Shown: positions 50,101 through 56,069 of the stretch, one piece after another
How the letters are laid out: each line of letters begins with the position of its first letter
Position numbering within the stretch: the stretch's first letter is position 1
Assembly: GCF_001649575.2 (NCBI RefSeq)
Contig: NC_051431.1
Span: 17,621,841-17,685,840 of the forward strand
Reading direction: 5' to 3'
Source: Kryptolebias marmoratus
Taxonomy: Eukaryota > Chordata > Actinopteri > Cyprinodontiformes > Rivulidae
Length of the DNA: 64,000 bases
The notes under the pieces: generated by a model
The model's input: the letters and a program-made list of their open reading frames with translations, nothing else
What the model was told of the DNA's origin: nothing
The model's database searches: none
Position numbers and translations under genes: made by a program

Positions 50101-53100
50101 TTTTCTCGTAACTTTGTGACTTTAATCATCAACAGTCTCAGCCCAATAAGATACAGGCTTAAAAGCCACCTCATCCCTAATCCATGTAGTAACACAAAGG
50201 CAGCACTGCCTGTCCACCCTACCCACCTAAACTAAATCTCCTCATCATCATAATCAGAAGCTTATTTTGTTCAAAAAGTCACCAGCCGTCCCAGCTTAAA
50301 GCGTCCACTTCAGCTACAGCCGCTCTTTTACATGTTGATCACCGGCTATTAACAACATGACATGCATCGTTGTCTACAATTCTTGCCTTCATTAAAAGTT
50401 GCTTTCAACCAACGGCATGACAATAATTCTCCTTTTTGCTTCCTGCAGGAACGGTACCAGCAGCACCTCCAGCCTGGGTCTGGTTGACCTGGAGGCCTTT
50501 TCAGATGCTCCTACTCAGAGCACAGTAATCAGGTATATTCCACTTTCGCCTGTGCTCAAATAGTTTTTGGGTTGACATGATAATTTATGCCTTTAACAAA
50601 GGTTGCAGAGAGTATGCTGCTTTTTCTTGTGTTCTCACTCTGGTGGATGGACATCTCTGTCATTAAGTAATGCTGTTTTGTCATATGCAAATTTCTCTTA
50701 AGTTTGCAGCATTTATCCTGTTTAATTCTGTATATTTTACCCCAAAAGACCATGCTCTGAAATGGTTAAATAAAAAGAAGAATGCAATATTCTTGGATCA
50801 ATAAAACAACATGTAAGGTGTTAATTGTTGTTTTAATGTTGTGTTTTAAGGCATCAGAAACTGACAAGTTTTCACCTTTTAGTCTTTCTGTTAGGCTAAT
50901 GGACTTTACCCACTGCTGCACATTTCCTGTCTCAGACGTATTCTTGGTTTTTCAATATTTACCTCCTTGCAGCGAGGCGACAGAGAAAGGCCAGCAGGCA
51001 GAAGGCACGTTCAGTGCTTTTGGTAAGTGTGATCAAAGATTCTTATGTCTGAGTTTTATCTCATGAACTCCCCACCACCCAACCTTATTGTACAAAATTT
51101 GTCCAAGAATTTGTTTTTACTCCAGTGTAATTTGGGGGGAAACGGGTGTGACCTATTAAAATTTTCTAATAGAACATGCACCCAAAGGAGACTTAATCTT
51201 GCAATTGAATTCATGTCATACTGGTAAAATATAGATATGTAAGCAGGAATAACAGTTGTCCAAAAAGGTTTTTAAGACTTCTTTCTGTTAATTATAATCT
51301 TTCAATCTACAACAAAAGATTGGTCCTGTCTGCAACTAGCTAAAAAAGATAGTAGTTTAAGACAATATGTTATAAAATGCCTTGTTGCTTTGCATGCCAA
51401 AATTTTAAACTAAAATTCTGCACGATCTAAAAGCAACAAATTATGTGTTGTGGACGAGTTTCAGCAACTCCCTCACCAAATTTTAACTTGACATCTGTAA
51501 CAATTACGGCCTTTTTAAAGTTTGCTATGCTTGATTAGCTGTGGCAACTATTTTGAATCAGGTTCCAAAAGGTAATAAGCTGTAGATGGACATTCATTTT
51601 TTACTTTGAGAGCTTGATTAAAATCTGGACACCAGAACATGACATATTTTGCTAACAGACAAACAGAGGAACTCAAACACAGACATGGGCAGTTACATGA
51701 CCGCGCATCTTTCATGGCGGCGGCTCAGGCAATAATAAACATCATTTGTCATACAGTCTATCTCACCAGCAACATGCTATTTGTGTATGCTGTTCTGTGT
51801 AATTGTTCCACTTTAAACCAGGTCCACTTCAATTCATGCCACTCTCATGCAATTTGCAAATGAACCCCTCTCTTTTTGTTTTTCTCGGACTGTTGCCATT
51901 TCCCCACTTCCATCCCTATATAAGGATTAATTCTCATATTAATCCGCTTTCTGTGCTGTCCTGTTATTATTATTATTATTATTAACAGTATGACACATTG
52001 GTAAGCACACGCTTGTATACACCTTAATTTTTAATCAATCTATAAATTCCAACTGTTCAAAATGAGCCACTGGTGCGTAAGTGTTTCGCAATTAAGGCCA
52101 TATTTGTTTAATGACTTCCATTTTATCCCAAAGCGATCCTAATACCGGGACAAATGTGTTTCATGAAACTCATGCATGCTCTGTAATTAAATGCAAAAAT
52201 GTTCTGTTTGAAGTTCCATCAACAGAACAGAATCAATTGTCTCTCAGTGCAGTCGACCAGTACTTTGATGGTTAACAGAGTAGTAGAAGCGGTTTTATCC
52301 AAGGATGAGCTCTAACACAGTACATCTCCTTCCCTTTGATCTTTCAGAGAGCACTCCAGGAGCTACAGCGGGCGGCGGCGGCAGCAACCTCAGGCAGCTT
52401 TTAGTGGTAAACTGTGACCTGGAGCAGGAGTGTGTGGACTACGAGCTCAGAGTGGCCCTGCAGTGGATCGCTGCCTCTGAGCTGGGACTTCCTGCTCTCT
52501 ATTTCAGGAAGTCCAAAGAGAAGAAGGTCGCAAAGGTAAAAACAGCTGTCAGTGTGCCATAAAACATAGCAGTTCGCCTAATGTCATACTGATTTTTGGT
52601 TACAATAAAACATAAGGTCATTACATTTGGACTAGAATAAAGTAGTCATAGGAGTAGTTCAGAGCTTTCAAAGTGGGATTCTGTGAAAATTATCATATCC
52701 ATGAGTAAATATTATCTTGAACAACTTAAGTTAGGAGAAATAAAGTTTAATGATGACTTGACGGGCAAGCTAATGGCTAATCCAAGTGGGGCTAAGACCA
52801 AATTGGACTGTTGCAGACATAAATCAACTCAAATATCACACATCTTATAGTGGTTCGTGCAAATGCTACAGTGCCATGCAAATGCTAAATTTACATACCA
52901 TCAGTTTTACATTCTATGGTTATTTACATAGAACTCTATGGTTATTTGACAGTGCAAATAGCAGCAGCGAGCTGTAGAACGTCTGGTGCAGCCCTTCCTG
53001 CAGGAATATTATACAGAATGACTGTAATGCAAGATTAATAATAATTTAAAGGTTTATAAAATAGTGTTTGCTTGAACTGCCATGAAAGTTTAAAGATTAG

Positions 53101-53504
53101 CTGCTTTAAGACAGCAGCAATCCACTTGGGTCTAAGCCTTGTTGGGACTACACATTAGGTTCTCTCTTAAAACTAAACCATTTTTTTCTTCCAGAATGAG
53201 GTATTTCAAAGAGCTTTCTATAAAAAAGTAAGACCATAATGGCTCATAACCTTTCTACGGAACTCCTCTTTAAATGATCTGAGCTGTCCATTTTTAGAGT
53301 TAGTATTTTTTATCCCCTCGTACAAATGTTTGATGTGTTTCCTCTCAGTTCCAAAGGGTGGTACACCTGATGGCTCAGAAGGCGTGGCGGATCGCGGACC
53401 TGTTCGGCGCCGTGGTCCAGTTCTGTAAGCTACACGAGGACGAGGAAGAGGTGGGGCGGTCCCTCCAGGCCAGCCTGTTCGACTGGCTTCTGGAAACGGC
53501 TTAG
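14129..53504 (+). CDS. sphkap: SPHKAP, A-kinase anchoring protein (12 exons, 1553 aa)
   Basis: SPHKAP (SKIP) anchors type I regulatory subunits of PKA and binds sphingosine kinase 1; in mammals it is rich in neurons and heart and works at ER- and mitochondria-linked sites. Joining the 12 exons listed here gives 4662 bases with every phase closing. Recognisable blocks: [10 protein letters not shown] (11-20), SPDLPKL and QPKENEI (108-130), [11 protein letters not shown] (175-185), [19 protein letters not shown] (212-230), [19 protein letters not shown] (295-313), a PKA-anchoring helix with [13 protein letters not shown] (809-821), [13 protein letters not shown] (988-1000) and its second copy (1055-1067), [14 protein letters not shown] (about 1176-1189), SSEESMGSW (exon 8), and a C-terminal domain with [16 protein letters not shown] and LFDWLLETA. 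Human SPHKAP is about 1700 aa; the shortfall lies in less conserved linkers. Start choice: ATG 14129 has A at -3 and G at +4. Introns range from 248 bp to 21.6 kb. AKAP11 is the nearest relative, but the N- and C-terminal blocks fit SPHKAP. Confidence 0.95.
15983..16085 (+). CDS. sphkap: sphkap coding exon 2
   Basis: Acceptor TTTTTGCTCCGCAG, donor GTAAGA; 103 bp, phase 2 in and phase 0 out. It encodes residues 12-46, from [19 protein letters not shown] to SSISACKK. The SNxxSS and ACKK blocks match the mammalian protein. Confidence 0.93.
16290..17165 (-). pseudogene. Decayed Tc1-like transposase copy in sphkap intron 2
   Basis: On the minus strand the blocks run in Tc1 order. [14 protein letters not shown] (about 17120-17080) and [15 protein letters not shown] resemble the DNA-binding N-terminal region. 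A remnant [14 protein letters not shown] follows, then [16 protein letters not shown] (about 16640-16595) and [16 protein letters not shown] (about 16385-16335), the DDE-core regions. Frameshifts and stops throughout show it is dead. It is a different Tc1 lineage from the 0.7 kb and 55 kb copies. Confidence 0.75.
17166..18268. other. sphkap intron 2, nothing recognised
   Basis: Intronic DNA without a recognisable repeat or exon. Confidence 0.35.
18273..19203. mobile_element. Family B MITE with TTAA at both ends
   Basis: TTAA at 18269-18272 and 19204-19207 bounds an element starting GGTGATAGTTCAAACC and ending GGATCTGAACTATCCCT, inverted matches of one another. Internal inverted arms include the AATCCACTTTGGTCTTAGC segment near 18590. 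TTAA target sites are used by piggyBac and Kolobok elements; no transposase remains, so the superfamily is open. Confidence 0.65.
19536..19646 (+). CDS. sphkap: sphkap coding exon 3
   Basis: Acceptor GTGTGTGCTGCAG, donor GTGAGT; 111 bp, phase 0 at both ends. Encodes residues 47-83, beginning [19 protein letters not shown], which corresponds to the mammalian VLRSNSLLESTDYWL block. The following intron is 21.6 kb. Confidence 0.93.
19647..20904. other. sphkap intron 3, 5' part, nothing recognised
   Basis: Intronic DNA without a recognisable repeat; small open frames here show no conserved features. Confidence 0.35.
20905..21310 (-). mobile_element. LTR-like element fragment (related to family L)
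   Basis: On the minus strand it runs from TGTCCTAATCCCAGGG to a 3' end with a TTAATAAAGTCTT polyadenylation-like signal and GACTCTGCACCTTGG, the layout of family L. Ends are approximate and no target duplication is clear. Confidence 0.4.
21311..23309. other. sphkap intron 3, nothing firm
   Basis: No exon or repeat family recognised. It holds homopolymer runs and an (AT)n microsatellite at about 23119-23136. Confidence 0.35.
23119..23136. repeat. (AT)n microsatellite
   Basis: Nine AT units in intron 3. Confidence 0.9.
23310..23420 (+). repeat. Family C repeat, short copy
   Basis: It begins GGGATGACTCTCAGCTACTG and includes GCAGAGTTATAGTCATTTTT and GAATCAGGTCGG. It stops just before the LTR-like element at 23444. 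Confidence 0.5.
23444..23870 (+). mobile_element. Solo-LTR-like element (family L type)
   Basis: A 427 bp segment from TGTCATGAGTTTG to AACCCTGACA, with TG...CA ends and an AAATAAATTTTG signal near the 3' end. Flanks AAATG and CCATG share only ATG. The middle part differs from other L copies, so it may be a related but distinct family. Confidence 0.5.
24205..24425 (+). repeat. Family C repeat
   Basis: It carries AACTCTCAGCTCAATATTGG, CAAAAGTTACTTAATTGTAG and GGTTCATGAGATATTTCACT, and ends in the family's CTAACAGACA segment. Confidence 0.6.
24426..25991. other. sphkap intron 3, nothing recognised
   Basis: No exon or repeat family recognised. Confidence 0.35.
25992..26478 (+). mobile_element. 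Solo-LTR-like element (family L)
   Basis: It ends GAGTCTGCGCTCTGGGTTCG then CACCATGACA, the closest match to the 3 kb copy. Shared internal landmarks include TTTAAAACCCGGTCAT, CTCGCTGGTCC, TGCCACGTCAGC and an AATAAATTATTG signal. The 5' end near TGTCCATG is uncertain. No coding region. Confidence 0.6.
26479..27583. other. sphkap intron 3, nothing recognised
   Basis: No exon or repeat family recognised. Confidence 0.35.
27905..28060. mobile_element. Family M terminal fragment
   Basis: It starts CAAAACAACCCAATTCTG then AAAAAGTTGGGACGTTGTA, the terminal sequence of family M. It continues with TAAATAAAAAACAAGATGCA and an AAAGATTTACAACTCTCATA subterminal segment. Confidence 0.65.
28095..28262 (-). 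pseudogene. Non-LTR retrotransposon reverse transcriptase fragment
   Basis: On the minus strand it reads [19 protein letters not shown], then [20 protein letters not shown]. This is the DYCNSL...AAARLLTGT...HIT block near the end of reverse transcriptases in L2/CR1-group LINEs. Only this short piece remains. Confidence 0.8.
28294..29619. other. sphkap intron 3, nothing recognised
   Basis: No exon or repeat family recognised. Confidence 0.35.
29620..29810. mobile_element. Family B MITE arm
   Basis: Contains AAAGACCTCAGTTTAGAG, CAAAGTGGATTGCTCCTGTC and AACTCTAGTCTCAAAAAATTC, the family B arm. Ends are lost. The next repeat begins 35 bp later. Confidence 0.55.
29845..30085 (+). repeat. Family C repeat
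   Basis: It begins GGGGATGACCTTCAGCTACTAC, contains TTAGCTGTGAGGGCCATCTT and ends near GACAAATGGACACATTCATG. Confidence 0.65.
30541..30565. repeat. (AT)n microsatellite
   Basis: Twelve to thirteen AT units in intron 3; likely polymorphic. Confidence 0.9.
30566..33891. other. sphkap intron 3, nothing firm
   Basis: No conserved exon seen. An acidic open frame at 30648-30896 is described under findings. The rest is AT-rich intronic sequence. Confidence 0.35.
33896..34600. mobile_element. Family B MITE, best-preserved ends
   Basis: TTAA at 33892-33895 and 34601-34604 flanks a 705 bp element. The left end GGGATTGTTCGGATTTTTTT and the complement of the right end (GGATAGGTCAGATTTTTTTT) match, and both continue into AAGYGG. 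Longer internal arms are also inverted: AGCTAGTCAGAGCAGGACC near 33990 against GGTCCGCTCTGATTAGCC near 34440. No open frame encodes a transposase. Confidence 0.75.
34605..35324. other. sphkap intron 3, nothing recognised
   Basis: No exon or repeat family recognised. Confidence 0.35.
35325..36260 (-). mobile_element. Family M transposon (Tc1/mariner superfamily) with nested LTR
   Basis: The terminus AACAACCCCAGTTCCAAAG (35323-35341) is cut off and resumes after 35708 with TTGTGTAAAATG, then AATGGAATGCAATGATTTTT. On the minus strand, 36115-36065 reads [16 protein letters not shown], a clear DDE-core motif of the Tc1/mariner superfamily. The element extends to about 36260 and is truncated. Confidence 0.7.
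35345..35708 (+). mobile_element. Solo-LTR-like element (family L) nested in family M
   Basis: It contains CCACGCCCATCTTCACCTGC, CGCCAGCTTTTGATTTTGTG and GTCAGTCTGCATTCTGGGTTC, and ends CAGTGACA, all family L landmarks. It sits inside the family M terminus, so it is the younger insertion. The 5' end is approximate. Confidence 0.6.
36261..38500. other. sphkap intron 3, nothing firm
   Basis: No exon recognised. It includes a short GCTTT pentamer run at about 37697-37725. Confidence 0.35.
38516..38535. repeat. (TG)n microsatellite
   Basis: About ten TG units in intron 3, next to a CCACCAAAGGCAAAGT segment. Confidence 0.85.
39110..39730 (-). pseudogene. Decayed LINE ORF2 C-terminal region
   Basis: On the minus strand from 39725, [17 protein letters not shown] and then [10 protein letters not shown] resemble the segment after the reverse transcriptase catalytic core (TKxxxYxAVVLPTLLYGxE) of teleost LINEs. 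Near 39230-39165 a C2H2-like tail reads [20 protein letters not shown] followed by H. Stops and frameshifts interrupt it. Confidence 0.7.
39880..39956 (+). mobile_element. LINE 3' tail fragment
   Basis: ACTGGCAATGACAATAAAGT followed by three GATTCT-type hexamers is the 3' tail typical of a teleost LINE. Only the tail is recognisable. It is on the strand opposite the preceding LINE remnant. Confidence 0.55.
39957..40405. mobile_element. Family B MITE, decayed copy
   Basis: Left-arm segments (GACTTCAGTTTGAAGAAATA, TAATGGCTAGTCTGAGAG) and right-arm segments (ACTTCTCCAAACTGAGATTG) are present. Both TTAA ends are lost. Confidence 0.5.
41204..41263 (+). CDS. sphkap: sphkap coding exon 4 (60 bp)
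   Basis: Acceptor TTTCCGTCTCTCAG, donor GTGAGC; phase 0 both ends. Encodes [20 protein letters not shown] (residues 84-103), aligning without gaps to mammalian CFVNLDVNKDEC. Its 20 codons keep the frame whether included or skipped. Confidence 0.92.
41512..41652 (+). CDS. sphkap: sphkap coding exon 5
   Basis: Acceptor GTTTCTTGCAG, donor GTGAGT; 141 bp, phase 0. Encodes residues 104-150 beginning [16 protein letters not shown], with [13 protein letters not shown]. The SPDLPKL and QPKENEI blocks are nearly identical to human. Confidence 0.94.
42060..42345 (+). repeat. Family C repeat in sphkap intron 5
   Basis: It begins GTGGATACCTCTCAGCTAGT and contains GATTAGCTGTGGCAGCCATC, GTTGTAGATATACATCCAAT and CATGAGATATGTTGATAACA. 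One of the more complete copies. Confidence 0.65.
42598..42856 (+). CDS. sphkap: sphkap coding exon 6
   Basis: Acceptor TGCCATTCAG, donor GTACGC; 259 bp, phase 0 in and 1 out. Encodes residues 151-236. The [11 protein letters not shown] and [19 protein letters not shown] blocks are almost unchanged from mammals. The second contains a seven-residue core DFLTASE (217-223) preceded by acids that fits a phospho-type FFAT motif, discussed under findings. Confidence 0.95.
43250..46562 (+). CDS. sphkap: sphkap coding exon 7 (large, 3313 bp)
   Basis: Acceptor TCCTCTTCACAG; donor AG/GTACTA. The phase-1 entry makes codon 237 GAT. It encodes residues 237-1340, about 70% of the protein, and matches the single giant exon of mammalian SPHKAP. 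Blocks: [19 protein letters not shown] (295-313), [13 protein letters not shown] (349-361), [12 protein letters not shown] (406-417), [16 protein letters not shown] (452-467), the PKA-anchoring helix (801-823), [12 protein letters not shown] and [10 protein letters not shown] (about 872-902), duplicated SKQSS boxes (988, 1055), and LCKSDSCLY. The donor is weak at +5. Reading on gives nine more codons to a TAA at 46588. Confidence 0.96.
46563..48477. other. sphkap intron 7 / possible alternative 3' end
   Basis: The first 28 bases keep the frame open to TAA at 46588-46590. An AATAAA lies at 46658-46663. The rest is A-rich intronic DNA without a recognised repeat. It is a regular intron in the full-length model and would be 3' UTR in a read-through isoform. 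Confidence 0.5.
48478..48639 (+). CDS. sphkap: sphkap coding exon 8
   Basis: A pyrimidine-rich acceptor (TTTGCTCTCCCCCCCAG) is followed by CAG, so splicing at 48478 or 48481 are both in frame. Donor GTCAGT. It encodes [16 protein letters not shown], then [17 protein letters not shown] and [11 protein letters not shown]. The SSEES.GSW and TSSF.QLSE blocks match human. Confidence 0.9.
49065..49516. mobile_element. hAT-like MITE in sphkap intron 8
   Basis: Terminal inverted repeats GGCCTTGTCCACACGGAAAC (left) and GTTTCCATGTGGACAAAAGC (right) bound 452 bp with no transposase. The termini resemble a known teleost non-autonomous hAT family. The 8 bp flanks (TGACATAT, TGAAACGA) match only partly, so the target duplication is aged or the call is wrong at superfamily level. 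Confidence 0.65.
49720..49960. repeat. Family D repeat fragment
   Basis: Contains GGTGACAAATTGCGAGTAGC, GGGAGTTTCCAAAACGTCTC and GGAATTTTGAACATGTTCAA. Related pieces occur at 11.2 and, inverted, at 56.8 kb. The CAGCCCAATAAGATACAGGC segment near 50137 belongs to the same family, matching 56958. Confidence 0.5.
50449..50532 (+). CDS. sphkap: sphkap coding exon 9
   Basis: Acceptor TTTGCTTCCTGCAG, donor GTATAT; 84 bp, phase 2 both ends. Encodes [18 protein letters not shown], then [10 protein letters not shown], aligned with mammalian NGNSSATSSLGIMDLD. Confidence 0.9.
50973..51022 (+). CDS. sphkap: sphkap coding exon 10 (50 bp)
   Basis: Acceptor TACCTCCTTGCAG, donor GTAAGT; phase 2 in, 1 out. 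Encodes [17 protein letters not shown]. The sequence is poorly conserved, but splice sites and phase fit exactly between exons 9 and 11. Skipping it would shift the frame. Confidence 0.82.
51440..51735 (+). repeat. Family C repeat in sphkap intron 10
   Basis: Starts near GACGAGTTTCAGCAACTCCC; contains GATTAGCTGTGGCAACTATT, AAGCTGTAGATGGACATTCA and the 3' end GCAGTTACATGACCGCGCAT then CATGGCGGCGGC, the most complete 3' end in the window. Confidence 0.65.
51964..51983. repeat. (TTA)n microsatellite
   Basis: About six to seven TTA/ATT units in intron 10. Confidence 0.85.
52348..52535 (+). CDS. sphkap: sphkap coding exon 11
   Basis: Acceptor TTTGATCTTTCAG, donor GTAAAA; 188 bp, phase 1 in, 0 out. 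A glycine-rich start (ATAGGGGSN) precedes [18 protein letters not shown] and [35 protein letters not shown] is the start of the conserved C-terminal domain shared by SPHKAP orthologues. Confidence 0.95.
52680..53290. mobile_element. Family B MITE, decayed copy in sphkap intron 11
   Basis: Left-arm (GGCAAGCTAATGGCTAATCC, AAATTGGACTGTTGCAGAC) and right-arm (CAGCAATCCACTTGGGTCTA) segments are present, with GATCTGAGCTGTCC near 53277 as a decayed right end. Confidence 0.5.
53349..53504 (+). CDS. sphkap: sphkap coding exon 12 (terminal)
   Basis: Acceptor GTTTCCTCTCAG; 51 codons plus TAG at 53502-53504. Encodes [19 protein letters not shown], then [14 protein letters not shown] and LFDWLLETA. The end LFDWLLE.. 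is the SPHKAP C-terminus. Confidence 0.96.
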   Translation, partial: FQRVVHLMAQKAWRIADLFGAVVQFCKLHEDEEEVGRSLQASLFDWLLETA

Positions 53505-54380
53505 AGACAGGTTAACCGTCCTCTCGACTGCAAACGGAAACCCACCTGCTCACTCATCACGGCACATTCGCAGTCCGTCCTTAAATGTCTGCCCGATACG
53601 GTCTCGCCACACCAAGTGTCTCTTACTGCAAGCTGAAAACACAGCTTAGTCCGTAAACCCGAGAAATTTCTACATCTCGCCTTTGGTTTGCAGCTTTGAG
53701 TCAAAGAGTCTCCCTTTAACGAGAGCATGTTCGTCGTTTTCAGATTCCTCTCTCTTGTGAGCAACACACAAACGCTACAGAACAAACACAAGCTATTGAA
53801 AGACTATCGTTGCAAAATTATGCATTTATTCATTCCAAATGAACACATAGGAAGCAAACGACCAACAAAGCCAGGTTAAATGTTGCTCACAAGTCACATG
53901 CTAAACTGTTCAAATGACAGTCTTGAAAAAAAGCTTTCTTTCCACTTAGATTCTGCATATTTGCTTTAAGCAAAACATCCATGTCCTTGTTTTCCTCACC
54001 GGCCAATGTATCACCTCTGTTGTGACTATTTTGCGATTCATTTCTAAGTAAATATGTGATTTTCTTACCGTTTCTTGAGAAGTGATTATTTTGGATAGCT
54101 GTCCTGTAAATACTGTAGATTTGGAACTGTTGCACCTTGGAGTAGTGGACTGCTCTCTTTAGCTTTTAACTCTGTCCAAAAGACAACGTCAGGTTTGTAT
54201 TGTTGAATTTGTATGTGGATTTAGTCTGTCTTTTTTCTCTACTTAGTGATAAACTAGTGTTACATCAGCGTCGAGGGGGGGAGGGGGGGGACAAGCACAC
54301 ATTTCAGCTATGAACTCTGTCACAGTAGAACTGAATGTATTTATCTTTTGACATCAATAAATTTCTGTGATGTAAAGAGT
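53505..54380 (+). other. sphkap: sphkap 3' UTR
   Basis: About 0.87 kb from the stop codon to just past an AATAAA at 54356-54361. A GT-rich stretch follows at 54366-54400. It contains a G-rich run (GGGGGGGAGGGGGGGG) near 54276. The cleavage position is estimated. Confidence 0.7.
54356..54361 (+). terminator. sphkap polyadenylation signal
   Basis: Canonical AATAAA, 852 bases after the stop codon, followed by TTTCTGTGATG and other GT-rich sequence. Confidence 0.7.
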
Positions 54381-54939
54381 GAGCAGTCTGGGTCATGTGT
54401 AACACTCCGCACAAGGATCATCAGATTTTTAGCCGCAGGCGGACATGTCTGTCCAGCAGGCGCGTTTACCGCCAGTGATCCTGTTATAAACCTGGAACAG
54501 TTCCTTGTTTTTTTTCTTCTTTTTTTTATTTGCAGAGCAAGGTTGGAATCATACTGACTCCCCCTCCCCCACCCCCCAAAGTATAAAGAAGTGTGAGAAC
54601 AGAAGATGTGATATATATTTTTATCTTATCTTCAAATAACAATGCCTAATTAAAAGAAAAACAAGCGACAAGACCTGAAGTATCAGCAGTCAGAATTAAG
54701 GAAACGAGAAACAAAAATATTTACTGTACTGTTAATAGATTGTGTTAATATAAAACGTACAACTTGTTTCTATTCTAAGATTTTACACAACAGAAATAAT
54801 AAAAAGATAAAAAGAAAAACACATATGTGCTCCTTTAAAATGATGTAAATACAACTTCAGATGAGCAAAAGTAGATGACATAAAACATATAGACAAAACA
54901 ATATGTGTAAAAACTCACTGTACCAACATGTTTCAGTAG

Positions 54940-55645
54940 TTTCTTGAACTACCTTTAGAAGCAATCATTGCAAATATTCTGCTTGACCTCCTCAGTTTCT
55001 CACGTTGTTGCCATATTTTGTCCAAGCTTCAGATTGACTCACGTTTGTCTGTGTAATACTTTGATGCGCAGAAGAGGTTTGTGCTTTGACGCAATGACTT
55101 TAAGGTATCCAAGTCCTGCAGCTGCGAAACAAACTCCAGTCATCACCCCTCTAATGACATTTCTAAAGATAATATGCTGTATTTGTTTTGTTTTTTTGTG
55201 AAAATGGTGTGCACTGTGATCAGACATTTCCACTTTGGTATTGTTCGTCCAAAAGGACATTTTTCCAAAAGTCCTGTGGTTTGTTCAGAATTTATCTCAC
55301 AAACCCAAGTCATGCCGCCATGTTCTTTCTCGAAAAAGGCTTTTTTCTGGCTGTTCATCACAAACAGGCTGCACTTGTTCAGTCTTTTTTTGTTGCTGCT
55401 GTAATGTCGTGAACTTTAATATTCAGCTTGCTTCACACTCCACAGTTAGAGATGCAGCTCAGTTTGTCCAAATTATCTGAGCCTTAGAAGGTCTGACCTT
55501 CGGGTGAACTTGCTGGACTGTACACTTATGAGATCTTGAGTGTTTTCCACTTGTGAATATTTTTTTCTCTCTGAATGATGAACTTTGAAATGTTCGAAAA
55601 TGGCCTTCTAAGCCTCTCCTATGTACTATTTTTGTTATCATTTCC
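54940..55645 (-). pseudogene. Decayed Tc1-like transposase between sphkap and daw1
   Basis: On the minus strand the order follows a Tc1 protein. RTFQSSSFREKKIFTSGKH (about 55590-55535) and VHPKVRPSK (about 55510) correspond to the helix-turn-helix and linker. KKAFFEKEHGGMTWVCEINS (about 55345-55285) follows, then FWTNNTKVEMSDHSAHHF near 55250-55200 (the WTDETKVE block) and GVCFAAAGLGYLKVI (about 55140-55095). Stops and frameshifts make it inactive. It resembles the 0.7 kb copy's lineage. Confidence 0.75.
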
Positions 55646-55784
55646 TAATCTGATCTAAAAACTGTAAGAGCATTATCTTCTTTTTGTTTTGGTAATTTAT
55701 ACAGATCAGAAATTGGCATTTAACTGTAGTTGTTGGAAAACTATACAACTGAGAATTAGATTGTGGTGCAAACTGGGCCAAACT

Positions 55785-55790
55785 TTTATT
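55785..55790 (-). terminator. Possible daw1 polyadenylation signal
   Basis: AATAAA on the minus strand, about 245 bases beyond the daw1 stop codon. Several AT-rich alternatives lie nearby. Confidence 0.35.
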
Positions 55791-56034
55791 TAAATAAGTT
55801 TTATTTTGCAAATTAAATTTAACCATATTTTAACGGTGACTTGTTTTCAAAAAGGTGGTGGTTCTGATTTGCACACCGGTGAGCTCAACATTTATACCCC
55901 TAACTTACCACAATAAAAGAATCTGAAGACAAGTCGTTTTCTTTTTTTTCTTCTTATTTTTGGTTGGTCATCCACAGGTGATTTTTGTTTCCATGTCTCT
56001 GCGCGCCCAAGCCTCTGATGGATCAAGGAAAGGG

Positions 56035-56069
56035 TCAGTACCAGACCCGACACGTGTTATCTTTGCTGC
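56035..56069 (-). CDS. daw1: daw1 terminal coding exon (35 bp)
   Basis: Acceptor CTCCTCTGCAG; the first two bases complete a glycine codon. Reads [10 protein letters not shown] then TGA at 56037-56035, finishing the last WD40 blade. Only about 195 bp of intron separates it from the preceding exon. It is easy to miss because it is so short. Confidence 0.9.

Noticed and set aside
54968..55480. Several overlapping plus-strand frames between sphkap and daw1
   Set aside because: They are antisense to the decayed Tc1 transposase identified on the minus strand.
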